From assembly GCA_018335295.1 (NCBI GenBank), contig JAGXKI010000023.1:1-34290 (forward strand): a DNA stretch of 34,290 nt, given 5' to 3'. The notes beneath the pieces were generated by a model. It was given only the letters and a program-made list of their open reading frames with translations. It searched no databases and was not told the DNA's origin. The stretch's first letter is position 1, and every line of letters begins with the position of its first letter. Positions 1 through 8,683 of this stretch are shown here, in pieces. The stretch is from a bacterium. GTDB lineage: Bacteria > Acidobacteriota > Aminicenantia > Aminicenantales > Aminicenantaceae. Position numbers and translations under genes: made by a program.

Positions 1-426
1 TTCATCTGGAACAGGAAATTTATTTGATTTCTTTTAATCTATTGAGGTTATTTGTGCCTTCTTACAGACCGAGTTTGAAAGGAGGGCTTAGTTCCGGAAT
101 CCAGAGCTTGATACTATATAATTATAAAGAAAAAAGAGTATCGGTCGAGTTCATCCAGGTTCGCTGATTTTTGTCTCTTGTTGGCCTCTCTGTAGCGAGG
201 GGCGACCTTGGCTGCTAATTACCGTCTTGATTGAAAACTCAAAGAAAACCTCACTCTCTACTCTCCACTTTAAAATAAGTTTTGGGTTACATTATTCATG
301 AGGCAATAAGGTGAGTAAAGTTACATTTTAATTGATTCAATGCGCTACTTTCGATCGGAATATGCACTTAATCTAGGTTAATGGTGCTTAAAGGAAAAAA
401 AGAGAAAAATTGACTTATTCCAGGGG
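1..426. other. Intergenic stretch with no recognisable gene
   Basis: I see no open reading frame with a plausible start and ribosome binding site on either strand, no tRNA and no clear tandem repeat. The fragment near 93-108, reading TTCCGGAATCCAGAGC, resembles part of the repeat-like sequence at 19948-19967, but the match is too short to define an element. The window may begin downstream of a gene lying outside it. Confidence 0.5.
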
Positions 427-445
427 AAAACCCTGAATTCAGGGT
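427..445 (-). terminator. Short intrinsic terminator after tRNA-Gln
   Basis: Bases 430-445 are a perfect 16-base palindrome (ACCCTGAATTCAGGGT). On the minus strand it can fold into a 6-bp stem with an AATT loop, directly followed by TTTT (427-430). Its first base is the last base of the encoded CCA end of the tRNA. The T-run is short, so termination may be incomplete. Confidence 0.5.
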
Positions 446-518
446 GGCTGGGAAGCTAGGATTCGAACCTAGATTCCATGATCCAGAGTCATGTGTCCTA
501 CCATTGGACGACTTCCCA
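445..518 (-). tRNA. tRNA-Gln (anticodon CUG)
   Basis: Read on the minus strand, the sequence folds as a full cloverleaf. It has a 7-bp acceptor stem TGGGAAG/CTTCCCA, a D-arm with a GTCC/GGAC stem, an anticodon stem CATGA/TCATG and the loop CTCTGGA. The anticodon is CTG, which reads CAG. The T-arm is CTAGG/CCTAG around TTCGAAT. The discriminator base is G, as is usual for glutamine tRNAs, and CCA is encoded at 447-445. The body without CCA is 71 nt. The promoter at 530-558 and hairpin at 427-445 suggest it is transcribed alone. Confidence 0.95.
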
Positions 519-529
519 GCGTCAGTCAA

Positions 530-558
530 ATAATAATAAATCTATGTTCCCTTTTCAA
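530..558 (-). promoter_or_regulatory. Sigma-70-type promoter for tRNA-Gln
   Basis: On the minus strand a TTGAAA -35 element (558-553), a 17-base spacer and a TATTAT -10 element (535-530) lie just upstream of the tRNA. The predicted start of transcription is around 523, about five bases before the mature 5' end. The match to the consensus is good, but this is a sequence prediction only. Confidence 0.6.
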
Positions 559-633
559 CCTCTTAAGGGAGAACTTTTAGATAAGATGGGACCTGATTTC
601 GTTGACTCTATCCAGAGAGGATGCTACCCTGAA

Positions 634-686
634 TTATTCATAAAGAAGGCTTGTTGTTTATAAGATTCGTCTGTTTTTATGAATAA
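634..686. repeat. Perfect 11-bp inverted repeat upstream of the 711 gene
   Basis: TTATTCATAAA at 634-644 is the exact reverse complement of TTTATGAATAA at 676-686, with a 31-base spacer. Each arm is itself nearly palindromic (TTAT-TC-ATAA and TTAT-GA-ATAA), with centres 43 bases apart, close to four helical turns. It ends 24 bases before the start of the first gene. It could be a two-site operator, an RNA stem-loop or the remains of a small repeat element. A related TTTATGAATA occurs at 19985-19994. Confidence 0.6.
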
Positions 687-710
687 CCCAGAGATGTATT
701 TTTGACCGAA

Positions 711-1739
711 ATGAAAAAAACGTGGGTGCGGTTGAGTCTCATTTTAATTTTAACTGGAGGCTTTCTCTATTTTTTCTTCCGCAGCGTGGAATGGGGCCAG
801 GTCTTCAGATACCTAACGGATGTGGATGTGGGGTTTTTTATCCTTCTTATTCTTTTAGCTCCTCTTCACCTGGTCACCCGGGCTCTCCGATGGGAATACC
901 TACTCAGACAAGAGAAAAAAGGGATCAGATTTTACAGTAAGTTCGCGGGGAATGCCGTGGGTTTTACCGTTAATTTTGTTTTTCCCGGAAGAATTGGAGA
1001 GCTGGTCAGGCCTTTGTATATAGCTCAAAAAGAAAACATGAAAAAGGGGTTTGTTGTAGGGACCATTGTCGTAGAAAGAATATTTGATATCTTCACCATG
1101 TGTTTCTTTTTGGGGTTTTTTCTTTTGATGGAGCCGGTGTTCAGGTCTGCTTTTTCTGTGGATAAAGCTGTGTTTTCCAATCTTTACTGGTGGGGGATCA
1201 TTGGGGTAGCTTTTGCTTCTCTGTTGATGGTGGTGGTGCTTTCTCTTTATTTTTTCAGGGATAAAACCCTTTCCTTAATTCAATTTATACTGAAGCCCCT
1301 CCCTCAGAAATTTTCAGAAAAAATAAATAACCTTTTTCAGGAATTTGTGCTGGGATTAAAATTTTTTCACTCCTTCAGAAATTTGTTGATATACATCGGT
1401 TTGTCTTTTGTGGTGTGGTTGGGAATTATATTTTTTTACTGGATTCTTTTTTTTGCCTACCATATTTCAGTGCCTTTATACTCCGTTTTCCCCTATGTTT
1501 TCTTGACCATGGTGGGAGCATCCATCCCTACTCCAGGAATGGTGGGAGGATTCCATTATTTCAGCAAATTGGGTTTGACCACTCTTTTTCAAGTCAATTT
1601 GAATTTGGCTGTGAGCATGACCATTGTGGTGCATGCGGTGCAGGTTGTGATGACTTGTTTGATGGGTTATGGTATATTATGTAAGGAAGGTATTTCCTTA
1701 TTGCAAATAAAGAAGTTGAGTGAAGGAACTTCGAAATGA
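711..1739 (+). CDS. YbhN/LPG-synthase-TM-like integral membrane protein
   Basis: This is a polytopic membrane protein of about 342 residues that resembles the flippase-like family (PF03706, UPF0104; YbhN and the transmembrane half of lysyl-phosphatidylglycerol synthases). It has about seven or eight hydrophobic segments, the conserved N-terminal region with RALRWEYLL and GFTVNFVFPGRIGELVRP, and the late GASIPTPGMVGGFHYF motif. The C-terminal aminoacyl-transferase domain of MprF is absent, so lipid aminoacylation is not expected. Family members are thought to act on membrane lipids or isoprenoid-linked substrates, but the substrate here is unknown. I prefer ATG 711 over the in-frame TTG at 702 because the protein then begins MKKTW; no strong ribosome binding site decides it. 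The stop codon overlaps the nrdR start by four bases (ATGA). Confidence 0.85.
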   Translation: MKKTWVRLSLILILTGGFLYFFFRSVEWGQVFRYLTDVDVGFFILLILLAPLHLVTRALRWEYLLRQEKKGIRFYSKFAGNAVGFTVNFVFPGRIGELVRPLYIAQKENMKKGFVVGTIVVERIFDIFTMCFFLGFFLLMEPVFRSAFSVDKAVFSNLYWWGIIGVAFASLLMVVVLSLYFFRDKTLSLIQFILKPLPQKFSEKINNLFQEFVLGLKFFHSFRNLLIYIGLSFVVWLGIIFFYWILFFAYHISVPLYSVFPYVFLTMVGASIPTPGMVGGFHYFSKLGLTTLFQVNLNLAVSMTIVVHAVQVVMTCLMGYGILCKEGISLLQIKKLSEGTSK

Positions 1740-2191
1740 AATGTCCTTTTTGCGGAGAATCGGAGAGCAAGGTTATCGATTCCAGAGTAGGCAAGAACGG
1801 TTTGTGCATCCGACGCCGAAGACAGTGCCTTTATTGTGATAAAAGATTCACCACTTATGAAAAGATAGAAGAAATTCCTTATATGGTGGTAAAAAAAGAC
1901 GGAAGACGCCAGGGTTTTGATAGACAAAAGCTTTTGAAAGGACTTTTAAAAGCCTGCGAAAAAAGGCCTATTCCTGTCTCCAAGCTGGAGGATATTGTGG
2001 AAGAGATTGAAGTCAAAGTCCAAGAGAGCCCGGAAAAAGAAATTCCTGCCTCCCAGGTGGGCCAGTTGGTTATGGATAGGCTCAAATCCCTGGATAAGGT
2101 CGCTTATGTACGATTTGCTTCTGTCTACAGAGAATTTAAAGATGTCGCTGAATTTACCACTGAGCTGGAAAAACTTTTGCAGGAAAAATAA
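1736..2191 (+). CDS. nrdR: Transcriptional repressor NrdR
   Basis: At 151 residues this is a full-length NrdR, the repressor of ribonucleotide reductase genes. The N-terminus is a zinc ribbon with the pairs CPFC (residues 3-6) and CLYC, followed by the RFTTYEKIEE stretch typical of the family. The rest is an ATP-cone domain (from about residue 45, beginning VVKKDGRRQGFDRQKLLKGLLKAC), which senses ATP/dATP. The start codon overlaps the stop of the upstream membrane protein in ATGA, implying translational coupling. No ribonucleotide reductase gene lies in this window, so its targets are elsewhere. I did not find a convincing NrdR box in the cluster. Confidence 0.97.
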   Translation: MKCPFCGESESKVIDSRVGKNGLCIRRRRQCLYCDKRFTTYEKIEEIPYMVVKKDGRRQGFDRQKLLKGLLKACEKRPIPVSKLEDIVEEIEVKVQESPEKEIPASQVGQLVMDRLKSLDKVAYVRFASVYREFKDVAEFTTELEKLLQEK

Positions 2192-2200
2192 AAGTTTCCT
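2181..2200 (+). promoter_or_regulatory. Small hairpin just before the hsp20 start
   Basis: AGGAAA (2181-2186) and TTTCCT (2195-2200) form a perfect 6-bp inverted repeat with an 8-base loop. It spans the nrdR stop and ends three bases before the hsp20 ATG. AGGAAA is the only purine-rich, Shine-Dalgarno-like sequence near that start. A translation-control or temperature-sensing role is conceivable for a small heat-shock gene, but AGGAAA is 17 bases from the ATG, so the role is speculative. Confidence 0.3.
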
Positions 2201-2203
2201 CAG

Positions 2204-2647
2204 ATGATAAAGAAAATCAAGCCCATCATTCGTATCATCAAGCTTGAAGCAGATATTCATAGGCTCACGAATGAACAAGAAGAGGGAAAAAAAGATGTAT
2301 TCGGACTGGAGGAAAGATGTATGCCTCTTTTGGACGTTTTAGAATTAGAGGATGAGATGAAGATTCAAATGGAGCTTCCCGGAGTTCAGCCAAGGGATAT
2401 TTCCATTTTTCTTCAGAGTAATGCCGTGGAAATTAAGGGGAAAAAAAATGAAGAACCCACCAAGGGAGAAGTGAAATTTTTGCGTCTGGAAAGAGAGTAC
2501 GGAAGGTTCCGAAGGTATGTGTCTCTCCCTTCCAGAGTGAATTTGAGTACAGCCAAAGCGGTTTTGGAGAACGGCATATTGACTATAACAGCAAGAAAAT
2601 CCAAGCAAAAAGGAATTTCCATTAAAAATCCACAAGACCAGAAATAA
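2204..2647 (+). CDS. Small heat-shock protein, Hsp20/alpha-crystallin family
   Basis: At 147 residues the size suits a bacterial Hsp20. After a charged N-terminal arm (about 1-38) comes the alpha-crystallin domain. It contains PLLDVLELEDEMKIQMELPGV, the VEIKGKK strand, LEREYGRFRRYVSLP, and the closing A-x-x-x-NGILTI motif near residues 120-130. Such proteins are ATP-independent holdases that keep unfolded proteins soluble. The C-terminal tail ends KGISIKNPQDQK, and ISI fits the IxI anchor motif used in oligomer assembly. It sits 12 bases after nrdR and 14 bases before lon, which pairs a holdase with the protease that removes damaged proteins. No good ribosome binding site precedes the ATG. 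Confidence 0.93.
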   Translation: MIKKIKPIIRIIKLEADIHRLTNEQEEGKKDVFGLEERCMPLLDVLELEDEMKIQMELPGVQPRDISIFLQSNAVEIKGKKNEEPTKGEVKFLRLEREYGRFRRYVSLPSRVNLSTAKAVLENGILTITARKSKQKGISIKNPQDQK

Positions 2648-2661
2648 CAGGGAGGATTCGA

Positions 2662-5076
2662 ATGGCCAAAAAAGATACCCCTTATGAGGAAGAAATAGAA
2701 GGTTTTGTCGAAGAGCAGGACCAGAACCTTCAAGTTCCCGATGAACTGCCTGTTCTTATGTTGAGAGATATGGTGGTTTTTCCTTATATGGTGACCCCTT
2801 TGTTTGTGGGGAGGGAGAAATCGAAAAAAGCTGTGGACCAATCCCTCTCAGGAAACCGGATGATTTTTCTTGTAACCCAGAAGAAACCTGAAATTGAAAA
2901 TCCCAAAAAAGAGGATATTTACCAGGTAGGGACAGTCGCTCTGATCATGAGGATGTTAAAGCTCCCTGATGGAAGAGTCAGAATCCTTACTCAAGGAATG
3001 GTAAGAGCTCAGCTCCAAAGCATAGAAAAGAATGATCCTTACTATTCAGCCAAAATAGATGTGGTTCAGGAGCCAGAAGAAAACAAGGATGTTCAGAGGG
3101 AAGCTTTGATCCGCAATGTGCGTTCTGGGTTGGAGAAAGCTTCTTCTCTGGGAAAAAATATACCCCCGGAGATTATGATTATCGCTTCCAATGTAGAAGA
3201 AACTGGGAAACTGGCTGATCTTACCGCCTCCCACCTGGATCTCAAAGTGAAGGATGCCCAAAAAATCCTGGAAATATATCCTCCTTTTAAGAGGCTCAAG
3301 AAGGTTTATGAATATTTGACCAAAGAGGTGGAACTTCTGGATGTCCAGTCTAAAATCAGCAGTGAAGCCAAGGGAGAAATGGATAAGCTTCAGAAGGAAT
3401 ATTTTCTTAGACAGCAGTTGAAAGCGATCCAGAAAGAGTTGGGAGAAGGCAGTGAGATTCAAGAGGAGATAAAAAATTATAGAAAGAAGCTAAAAAAACT
3501 GAACGTCTCCAAGGAAATTAAGGAGGAAATAGAAAAGCAAATCAATCGACTATCCCAAATGCATCCGGAATCAGCAGAGACCGCTGTAGTCCGGAATTAT
3601 CTGGACTGGATGTTTGCGATTCCCTGGAATCAGAGTACTGTGGATAACTTGGACCTCAAAAAGGCCAAGAAAATATTGGATGAAGATCACTATGGTCTGA
3701 GCAAGGTTAAAGAACGGATCATTGAGTATCTGGGAGTCCGGAAGCTTTCCAAAAAGATTAAGGGCCCCATTCTTTGTTTTGTGGGTCCTCCAGGAGTGGG
3801 AAAAACATCGTTAGGTCGGTCTATTGCCCGGGCTCTGGGAAGGAAATTCATCCGGATTTCTTTAGGTGGTGTCCGGGATGAGGCCGAAATCAGAGGCCAT
3901 CGAAGGACCTATGTGGGAGCTATGCCCGGAAAAATCATCCAAGAAATCAGACGATGCAATTCGAAAAATCCGGTATTCATGATGGACGAAGTTGATAAAG
4001 TGGGAGCTGATTTTAGAGGAGACCCTTCATCCGCCCTTCTGGAAGTTCTGGATCCTGAACAAAACTACTTTTTTCGGGACCATTATTTGGGAGTCCCTTT
4101 TGACCTTTCCCATGTCATGTTTATCACCACAGCCAATCTCCTTGATCCCATCCAGCCTGCTTTCCGGGATAGGATGGAAGTCATTAAACTCCCGGGTTAC
4201 ACAGAAGAAGAAAAACTACAGATCGCTTTGCGTCACTTGGTTCCCAAGCAGATAAAAGAAAATGCCCTGGATAAAAAAACCATTACCTTTACCAAAGGGG
4301 CCGTAAAGAGAATCATTGCCTTGTACACCAGGGAGGCGGGAGTGAGAAATCTGGAAAGAGAGATCGCTTCGATTTGCCGGAAAGTAGCCCGGAAAGTAGC
4401 TGAAGGTCAAAAGCAGCTCTTCAAAATCACTTATCAGAATGTAAAGGACTATCTGGGTCCTCCCCGGATATTCAGAGACCAACTTTTAAAGGAAGACCGA
4501 GTGGGAGTGGCTACTGGAGTAGCCTGGACAGCCAGCGGTGGAGAAATTATGTTTGTGGAATCTACCCGGATGAAGGGGAAAGGCGTACTCTCTTTGACCG
4601 GATCCTTAGGAGATATAATGAAAGAATCGGCACAGGCTGCTCTGAGTTACGCCCGGGCGCATTCTCAAGAATTTGGTATTGACAGCAAAATATTTTCCGA
4701 TAATGATTTCCATATCCATATCCCCGAGGGAGCTATCCCTAAGGATGGACCTTCGGCAGGCGTGACCATAGCCACTTCACTGATGTCTGTGTGCACAGGA
4801 GTCAAGGTCCGGCGGGATACAGCTATGACTGGAGAAATCACCTTGAGAGGAAATGTGCTTCCGGTGGATGGGATTAAAGAAAAAGTTCTGGCGGCTCAGC
4901 GCTCCGGCGTGGAAAGATTTATTCTTCCCAAAGCCAACAAGAAAGACTTGATCGACATTCCAGATAAAGTGAAAAAGGAAATAAAATTTTTCTTTGTCAA
5001 AGATATAGACGAAGTATTTCATCACGCTCTGGTTCGGCTTCCTCGAGTTCAGGAAAAGGCTGCAGTCGGGAAATAA
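2662..5076 (+). CDS. lon: ATP-dependent Lon protease (LonA type)
   Basis: At 804 residues this is a complete cytosolic LonA. It has the N-terminal substrate-binding domain (starting [23 protein letters not shown]), a coiled-coil linker with [16 protein letters not shown], and an AAA+ module. The Walker A motif GPPGVGKT is at 375-382 and Walker B MMDEVDK is near 440-447. The C-terminal S16 protease domain carries the catalytic serine in KDGPSAG (Ser698) and the lysine partner in PVDGIKEK (739-741). Lon degrades misfolded and selected regulatory proteins using ATP. A strong GGGAGGA ribosome binding site lies about eight bases before ATG 2662. The gene follows hsp20 closely and precedes thiL by 20 bases, so all are probably co-transcribed. 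Confidence 0.98.
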   Translation: MAKKDTPYEEEIEGFVEEQDQNLQVPDELPVLMLRDMVVFPYMVTPLFVGREKSKKAVDQSLSGNRMIFLVTQKKPEIENPKKEDIYQVGTVALIMRMLKLPDGRVRILTQGMVRAQLQSIEKNDPYYSAKIDVVQEPEENKDVQREALIRNVRSGLEKASSLGKNIPPEIMIIASNVEETGKLADLTASHLDLKVKDAQKILEIYPPFKRLKKVYEYLTKEVELLDVQSKISSEAKGEMDKLQKEYFLRQQLKAIQKELGEGSEIQEEIKNYRKKLKKLNVSKEIKEEIEKQINRLSQMHPESAETAVVRNYLDWMFAIPWNQSTVDNLDLKKAKKILDEDHYGLSKVKERIIEYLGVRKLSKKIKGPILCFVGPPGVGKTSLGRSIARALGRKFIRISLGGVRDEAEIRGHRRTYVGAMPGKIIQEIRRCNSKNPVFMMDEVDKVGADFRGDPSSALLEVLDPEQNYFFRDHYLGVPFDLSHVMFITTANLLDPIQPAFRDRMEVIKLPGYTEEEKLQIALRHLVPKQIKENALDKKTITFTKGAVKRIIALYTREAGVRNLEREIASICRKVARKVAEGQKQLFKITYQNVKDYLGPPRIFRDQLLKEDRVGVATGVAWTASGGEIMFVESTRMKGKGVLSLTGSLGDIMKESAQAALSYARAHSQEFGIDSKIFSDNDFHIHIPEGAIPKDGPSAGVTIATSLMSVCTGVKVRRDTAMTGEITLRGNVLPVDGIKEKVLAAQRSGVERFILPKANKKDLIDIPDKVKKEIKFFFVKDIDEVFHHALVRLPRVQEKAAVGK

Positions 5077-5096
5077 CATCTCTCTCGTGGATATTC

Positions 5097-6068
5097 ATGA
5101 AAATTTCGTCTTTAAATGAAAAAGAAATCATTTCGGCCATCCGAGATTCTTTTGTTTCCTCGAAAAAAAGTCTGATTCAGGGGATTGGAGACGATGCGGC
5201 TGTGGTCAGAATCGGAAAAAGGAATTTTATTTATACCAAGGATTTATTGATTCAGGATGTTCATTTCAAAATTTCTTTTCATCCTCCTCATCTTTTAGCA
5301 AGAAAGAGTCTCAATATCAACCTGAGTGATGTGGCGGCCATGGGAGGGGTTCCCAGCTACGCTCTTCTTGGGTTAGGTTTGCCTAAGAAAATAGATTCTC
5401 AGTGGGTCGAAGACTTCATTAATGGACTCAAATCAGCGGCCCAGGAAGAGGGAGTGAACCTTATCGGAGGAGATATCTCCCGGTCAAAAAAAATCACTCT
5501 TTCCGTCACTGTGATTGGAGAAGGAGACTCTATCATCACACGAAGCGGAGGAGCACCCGGGGATAACCTCTGTGTATCCGGGACTTTGGGGGATGCCAAA
5601 GAAGGACTGCTTCTTCTCCAAAGAAAGCACCGGATGGGAGAGGGCAGAGAAATTGATTTTATCCTTAAAAGATTTTTGGACCCTTTTCCCCAGGTTTCTT
5701 TAGGAAGGGAACTTTCCCGGCGAAACATGCCTTCTTCCATGGTTGATTTAAGCGATGGAATTTCTGTAGATTTAGGCCATATTTGTGAAGAGAGTGGATG
5801 TGGAGCATTGATTTACAAAAATAAACTGCCCATTTCTTGGGCTCTTCGTTCCCTGCAGAAGAAGTGTTTTGATTTTGCTCTTCATGGAGGAGAAGACTAT
5901 CAACTCCTTTTTTCCATTCCTAAAGAAAAGATGGGTCACCTCTCTGAGCTAAGAAAAATATACCCTATTTCCACTATCGGTGAGTTGATCTCGGAAAAAA
6001 AGATTTATGTGATTGACCCTCAAGGAAGAAAGAAAGAATTGAAATCGAAAGGGTATCGTCACTTTTAA
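5097..6068 (+). CDS. thiL: Thiamine-monophosphate kinase
   Basis: This 323-residue protein has the full set of ThiL features. The N-terminal ATP/metal motif GIGDDAAVV is near residues 25-33. It is followed by KDLLIQDVHF, NLSDVAAMGGVP, GGDISRSKKITLSVTVIGE and the late LHGGEDYQLLF motif. ThiL phosphorylates thiamine monophosphate to thiamine pyrophosphate, the last step of cofactor synthesis, in the cytoplasm. No other thiamine gene is nearby, so its place at the end of the lon cluster looks incidental. It converges on dapF with an 18-base gap. Confidence 0.96.
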   Translation: MKISSLNEKEIISAIRDSFVSSKKSLIQGIGDDAAVVRIGKRNFIYTKDLLIQDVHFKISFHPPHLLARKSLNINLSDVAAMGGVPSYALLGLGLPKKIDSQWVEDFINGLKSAAQEEGVNLIGGDISRSKKITLSVTVIGEGDSIITRSGGAPGDNLCVSGTLGDAKEGLLLLQRKHRMGEGREIDFILKRFLDPFPQVSLGRELSRRNMPSSMVDLSDGISVDLGHICEESGCGALIYKNKLPISWALRSLQKKCFDFALHGGEDYQLLFSIPKEKMGHLSELRKIYPISTIGELISEKKIYVIDPQGRKKELKSKGYRHF

Positions 6069-6086
6069 TAATTGAGTTTCCGGCAA

Positions 6087-6935
6087 TCACTTAGATAGAA
6101 GCTGTCCTTCAAACACCATTTGAGCCGGACCTATCTGGTAAACCTTTTCTTTTTCCCACTCTACATGTAAAGTCCCCATTGTCGTGCGTACATTCACATA
6201 GTTCTCGGTGAGATTTTTGAGAATGGCCGCTACAGCAGAGGCACAGGAACCGCTTCCTGAAGAAAGGGTTTCTCCGACTCCTCTTTCCCAGAACATAACT
6301 TCAATCTCCTTCCGGTTCAGAACCCGGATAAACTCTATATTGGTTCTTTTGGGAAAGAAAGGATGGAGCTCGATTTCTCGTCCGATTTGATGCCATTCGA
6401 TCCGGGATGGAAAACGCTCCACAAAAATGGCGCAGTGGGGGTTGCCGATAGAAACAGCTGTGATGTGGTAGGTTTTCTGGTTGATGGAGAGAGGATAGTC
6501 GATAATCCTTTGGTGGAAGGTTCCGTCATCAAAAGGAATATCTTGGGAACTTAAATGAGGAATCCCCATTTCCACTCTAAATTTGAAATGATTTTTATTC
6601 CTTTGAATCAAATTGCATTCTCTTTTTCCAGCCGTGGTGAGAAAATCAATATGGGAAGAATCAATCCTTTGATAGTAGTAGAGATAGGCTGCGGCACACC
6701 TTAATCCATTCCCGGAAAGTTCGGGCTCTGTCCCATCTGCATTGAATATTCGGAAATTCACCAATCCTTTTTTCTTGTTTTTTACAGAGATGAGCAGAAA
6801 TCCATCGGCTCCTACTCCGGTGTGGCGTTCGCATAGGCTGCGGGCAAACGGGCCCTTCTCAGAGATAGAGGAGATTTCCTTCTCCTCGATGATCAAAAAG
6901 TCATTGCCCAGAGAATGGACTTTAGCAAATTTCAT
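6087..6935 (-). CDS. dapF: Diaminopimelate epimerase
   Basis: DapF converts LL- to meso-diaminopimelate for lysine and peptidoglycan synthesis. The 282-residue protein starts MKFAKVHSLGNDFLI, as family members do. It carries the two catalytic cysteines as Cys80 in SGNGLRC and Cys231 in GETLSSGSGSCAS. The second motif is slightly divergent: most members have GETLACGTGxCA, while here Ser-Ser-Gly-Ser-Gly-Ser precedes the cysteine. The catalytic residue is kept, so the enzyme should be active. The ATG overlaps the stop of the upstream protease gene by four bases (ATGA at 6935-6932), which suggests translational coupling. Confidence 0.97.
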   Translation of the reverse strand: MKFAKVHSLGNDFLIIEEKEISSISEKGPFARSLCERHTGVGADGFLLISVKNKKKGLVNFRIFNADGTEPELSGNGLRCAAAYLYYYQRIDSSHIDFLTTAGKRECNLIQRNKNHFKFRVEMGIPHLSSQDIPFDDGTFHQRIIDYPLSINQKTYHITAVSIGNPHCAIFVERFPSRIEWHQIGREIELHPFFPKRTNIEFIRVLNRKEIEVMFWERGVGETLSSGSGSCASAVAAILKNLTENYVNVRTTMGTLHVEWEKEKVYQIGPAQMVFEGQLLSK

Positions 6936-8443
6936 TCAGGGACTCTCAATGTCACCAGAAATTCCTGGGTTTCTCTTCTTGATTCTCTCCGAATGAGGAG
7001 CATCAGAGGATCCCCGGGGTCTGATTTTTCAATAATTTGACGCAAATCTTTTACGCTGGTCATCCTTTTCCGGTTGACTTCAATGATGATGTCCCCGGAT
7101 TGAATTCCCTTTCGGGCAGCAAGGCTTCCTTCCTGGACGTTGGTGATAAGAACGCCTTCCTGGGTTTCCAGATTGTAATGACTGGCAATGCGGGGAGTGA
7201 GGGTGGTGACCCTAATGCCAATTTCTTTTTCAGAAGTGGCGGTTTCTTCGGGTTCTTCCTCTTCGGGAGGCTCCAATTCAGCGACTTTAGCGGTGAGTGT
7301 TTTTCTTTTTCCATCCCGAATAATAGTTATATCTACTTTCGTCGCGGGTTTAGTTTCGGCAATAAGGAAAGTCAATTCATCAGGGTCTTCGATGGGTTTT
7401 CCCTCCACTTTCAAAATAACGTCGTACTGCTTCAATCCCGCTTTATCCGCCGGAGTATTCGGTTCTACCTGGACCACCACAGCTCCTTTCAAAGATTTCA
7501 GGTTGAGAAGCTTTTTAAACTCCTCATTGACAGGCTGGACAGAGACACCGAGATATCCCCGGATCACCCTTCCTTTTTCTTTAAGCTGTTTGACAATATT
7601 TTTTGCCAGATTGGAAGATATGGCGAAACCGATGCCTATGCTTCCTCCACTGGGACTCCAGATCATACTGGTGATTCCCACAACCTCACCCTTCATGTTC
7701 ACCAAGGGACCTCCCGAATTTCCTCTATTGATAGAGGCGTCGGTCTGGATGAAATCCTGGTAAGGCATTTCTCTAGTGGAGGCTAACCCTTCTCTGCCTT
7801 TGGCGCTTACGATGCCGGCGGTCACGGTGTGGGACAATCCCCAGGGATTACCGATGGCTATCACCCATTCTCCCACCTTTAATTTTTCTGAATTTCCCAG
7901 ATTAAGATACTCTGTTCCGTCTTCTTTTACCTTGAGAAGAGCGATGTCGGTCTTGGGGTCTGTTCCTACAATTTCTGCGTTGTATTCATGGCCTTCGATT
8001 GAAGTGACAGAAAGTTCTTCGGCATTTTCTACGATGTGATTGTTGGTCAGGATATAGCCCTCTGGACTAATAAAAAATCCTGTACCTCGGGCCACCGACC
8101 TGTATTCCTTTTCTCTGTCTCGAGGAACCCCAAAAAATTTATCCCAGAAATCATCAAAAGGCCACTCTTTGAGGCCCATAACCATCCTTTTCTGCACTCT
8201 TACCGCTTCGATTTGCACCACAGCAGGGCTGGCTTTCTCAGCAATCTGGACGAAATCAAGCTCTTCTTTGGGCTGGGAGGAAGAGGAGGGGCTGGCGTGA
8301 AGGTTGGATGAATAAGTGGGGTCTTTAGGCTGCTCTATAGGATTTTCATCAGGATTACTTTCAGGCATATAGACAAAAATATAACCTGCTAGGAGAATCC
8401 CGAGAAAAAAGCTCACGAGTCCGATCCATAAGGATCTTTTCAT
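6932..8443 (-). CDS. Periplasmic DegP/HtrA-type serine protease with two PDZ domains
   Basis: The 503-residue protein has an N-terminal membrane anchor or signal (about 5-26) and a Ser/Pro-rich linker. A trypsin-like S1C domain follows, with the triad His136 (TNNHIVENAEEL), Asp166 (DPKTDIALLKV) and Ser243 (NRGNSGGPLV). Two PDZ domains follow, at about 285-385 and 400-500. This is the Do/DegP layout, for quality control of envelope proteins. There is no obvious signal-peptidase site, so it may stay membrane-anchored like DegS. An AAAGGAGG ribosome binding site lies about seven bases before the ATG. The gene is first in a two-gene unit with dapF and is divergent from tmk across 250 bases of AT-rich sequence. 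Confidence 0.95.
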   Translation of the reverse strand: MKRSLWIGLVSFFLGILLAGYIFVYMPESNPDENPIEQPKDPTYSSNLHASPSSSSQPKEELDFVQIAEKASPAVVQIEAVRVQKRMVMGLKEWPFDDFWDKFFGVPRDREKEYRSVARGTGFFISPEGYILTNNHIVENAEELSVTSIEGHEYNAEIVGTDPKTDIALLKVKEDGTEYLNLGNSEKLKVGEWVIAIGNPWGLSHTVTAGIVSAKGREGLASTREMPYQDFIQTDASINRGNSGGPLVNMKGEVVGITSMIWSPSGGSIGIGFAISSNLAKNIVKQLKEKGRVIRGYLGVSVQPVNEEFKKLLNLKSLKGAVVVQVEPNTPADKAGLKQYDVILKVEGKPIEDPDELTFLIAETKPATKVDITIIRDGKRKTLTAKVAELEPPEEEEPEETATSEKEIGIRVTTLTPRIASHYNLETQEGVLITNVQEGSLAARKGIQSGDIIIEVNRKRMTSVKDLRQIIEKSDPGDPLMLLIRRESRRETQEFLVTLRVPE

Positions 8444-8654
8444 ATTTTATCCTCCTTTGGGAATCTATTGTTTAAACTATCATAGCCTATAAGAAAATTC
8501 AACTTCGGTGGATATCGATAGAAAAGATAATTGGATATGTTCCGTTTTGCGCTCTCAATATTCTTTTTATAAGGAAATATCATATTCTCACCAAATTATA
8601 TAAAACTTTTCAAAGAGAAAAATGTTGCAGGAAAATGGAAAAGAGATCAGCTCG

Positions 8655-8683
8655 TTGACTTTTTCTTGAGGAGTGATTACCCT
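8655..8683 (+). promoter_or_regulatory. Possible promoter immediately before tmk
   Basis: TTGACT (8655-8660), a 17-base spacer and TACCCT (8678-8683) form a plausible but weak sigma-70 promoter. Transcription would start near 8690, only a few bases before the tmk ATG, giving a nearly leaderless message. The absence of a Shine-Dalgarno sequence at normal distance fits that idea. The -10 match is poor. Confidence 0.25.

Noticed and set aside
478-663. 61-residue plus-strand frame
   Set aside because: It runs across the tRNA-Gln gene on the other strand and its promoter, and has no ribosome binding site or recognisable protein features.
7037-7786. 249-residue plus-strand frame inside the HtrA gene
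   Set aside because: It lies opposite the protease and PDZ domains with full catalytic motifs; the Phe-rich translation shows no domain and there is no ribosome binding site.
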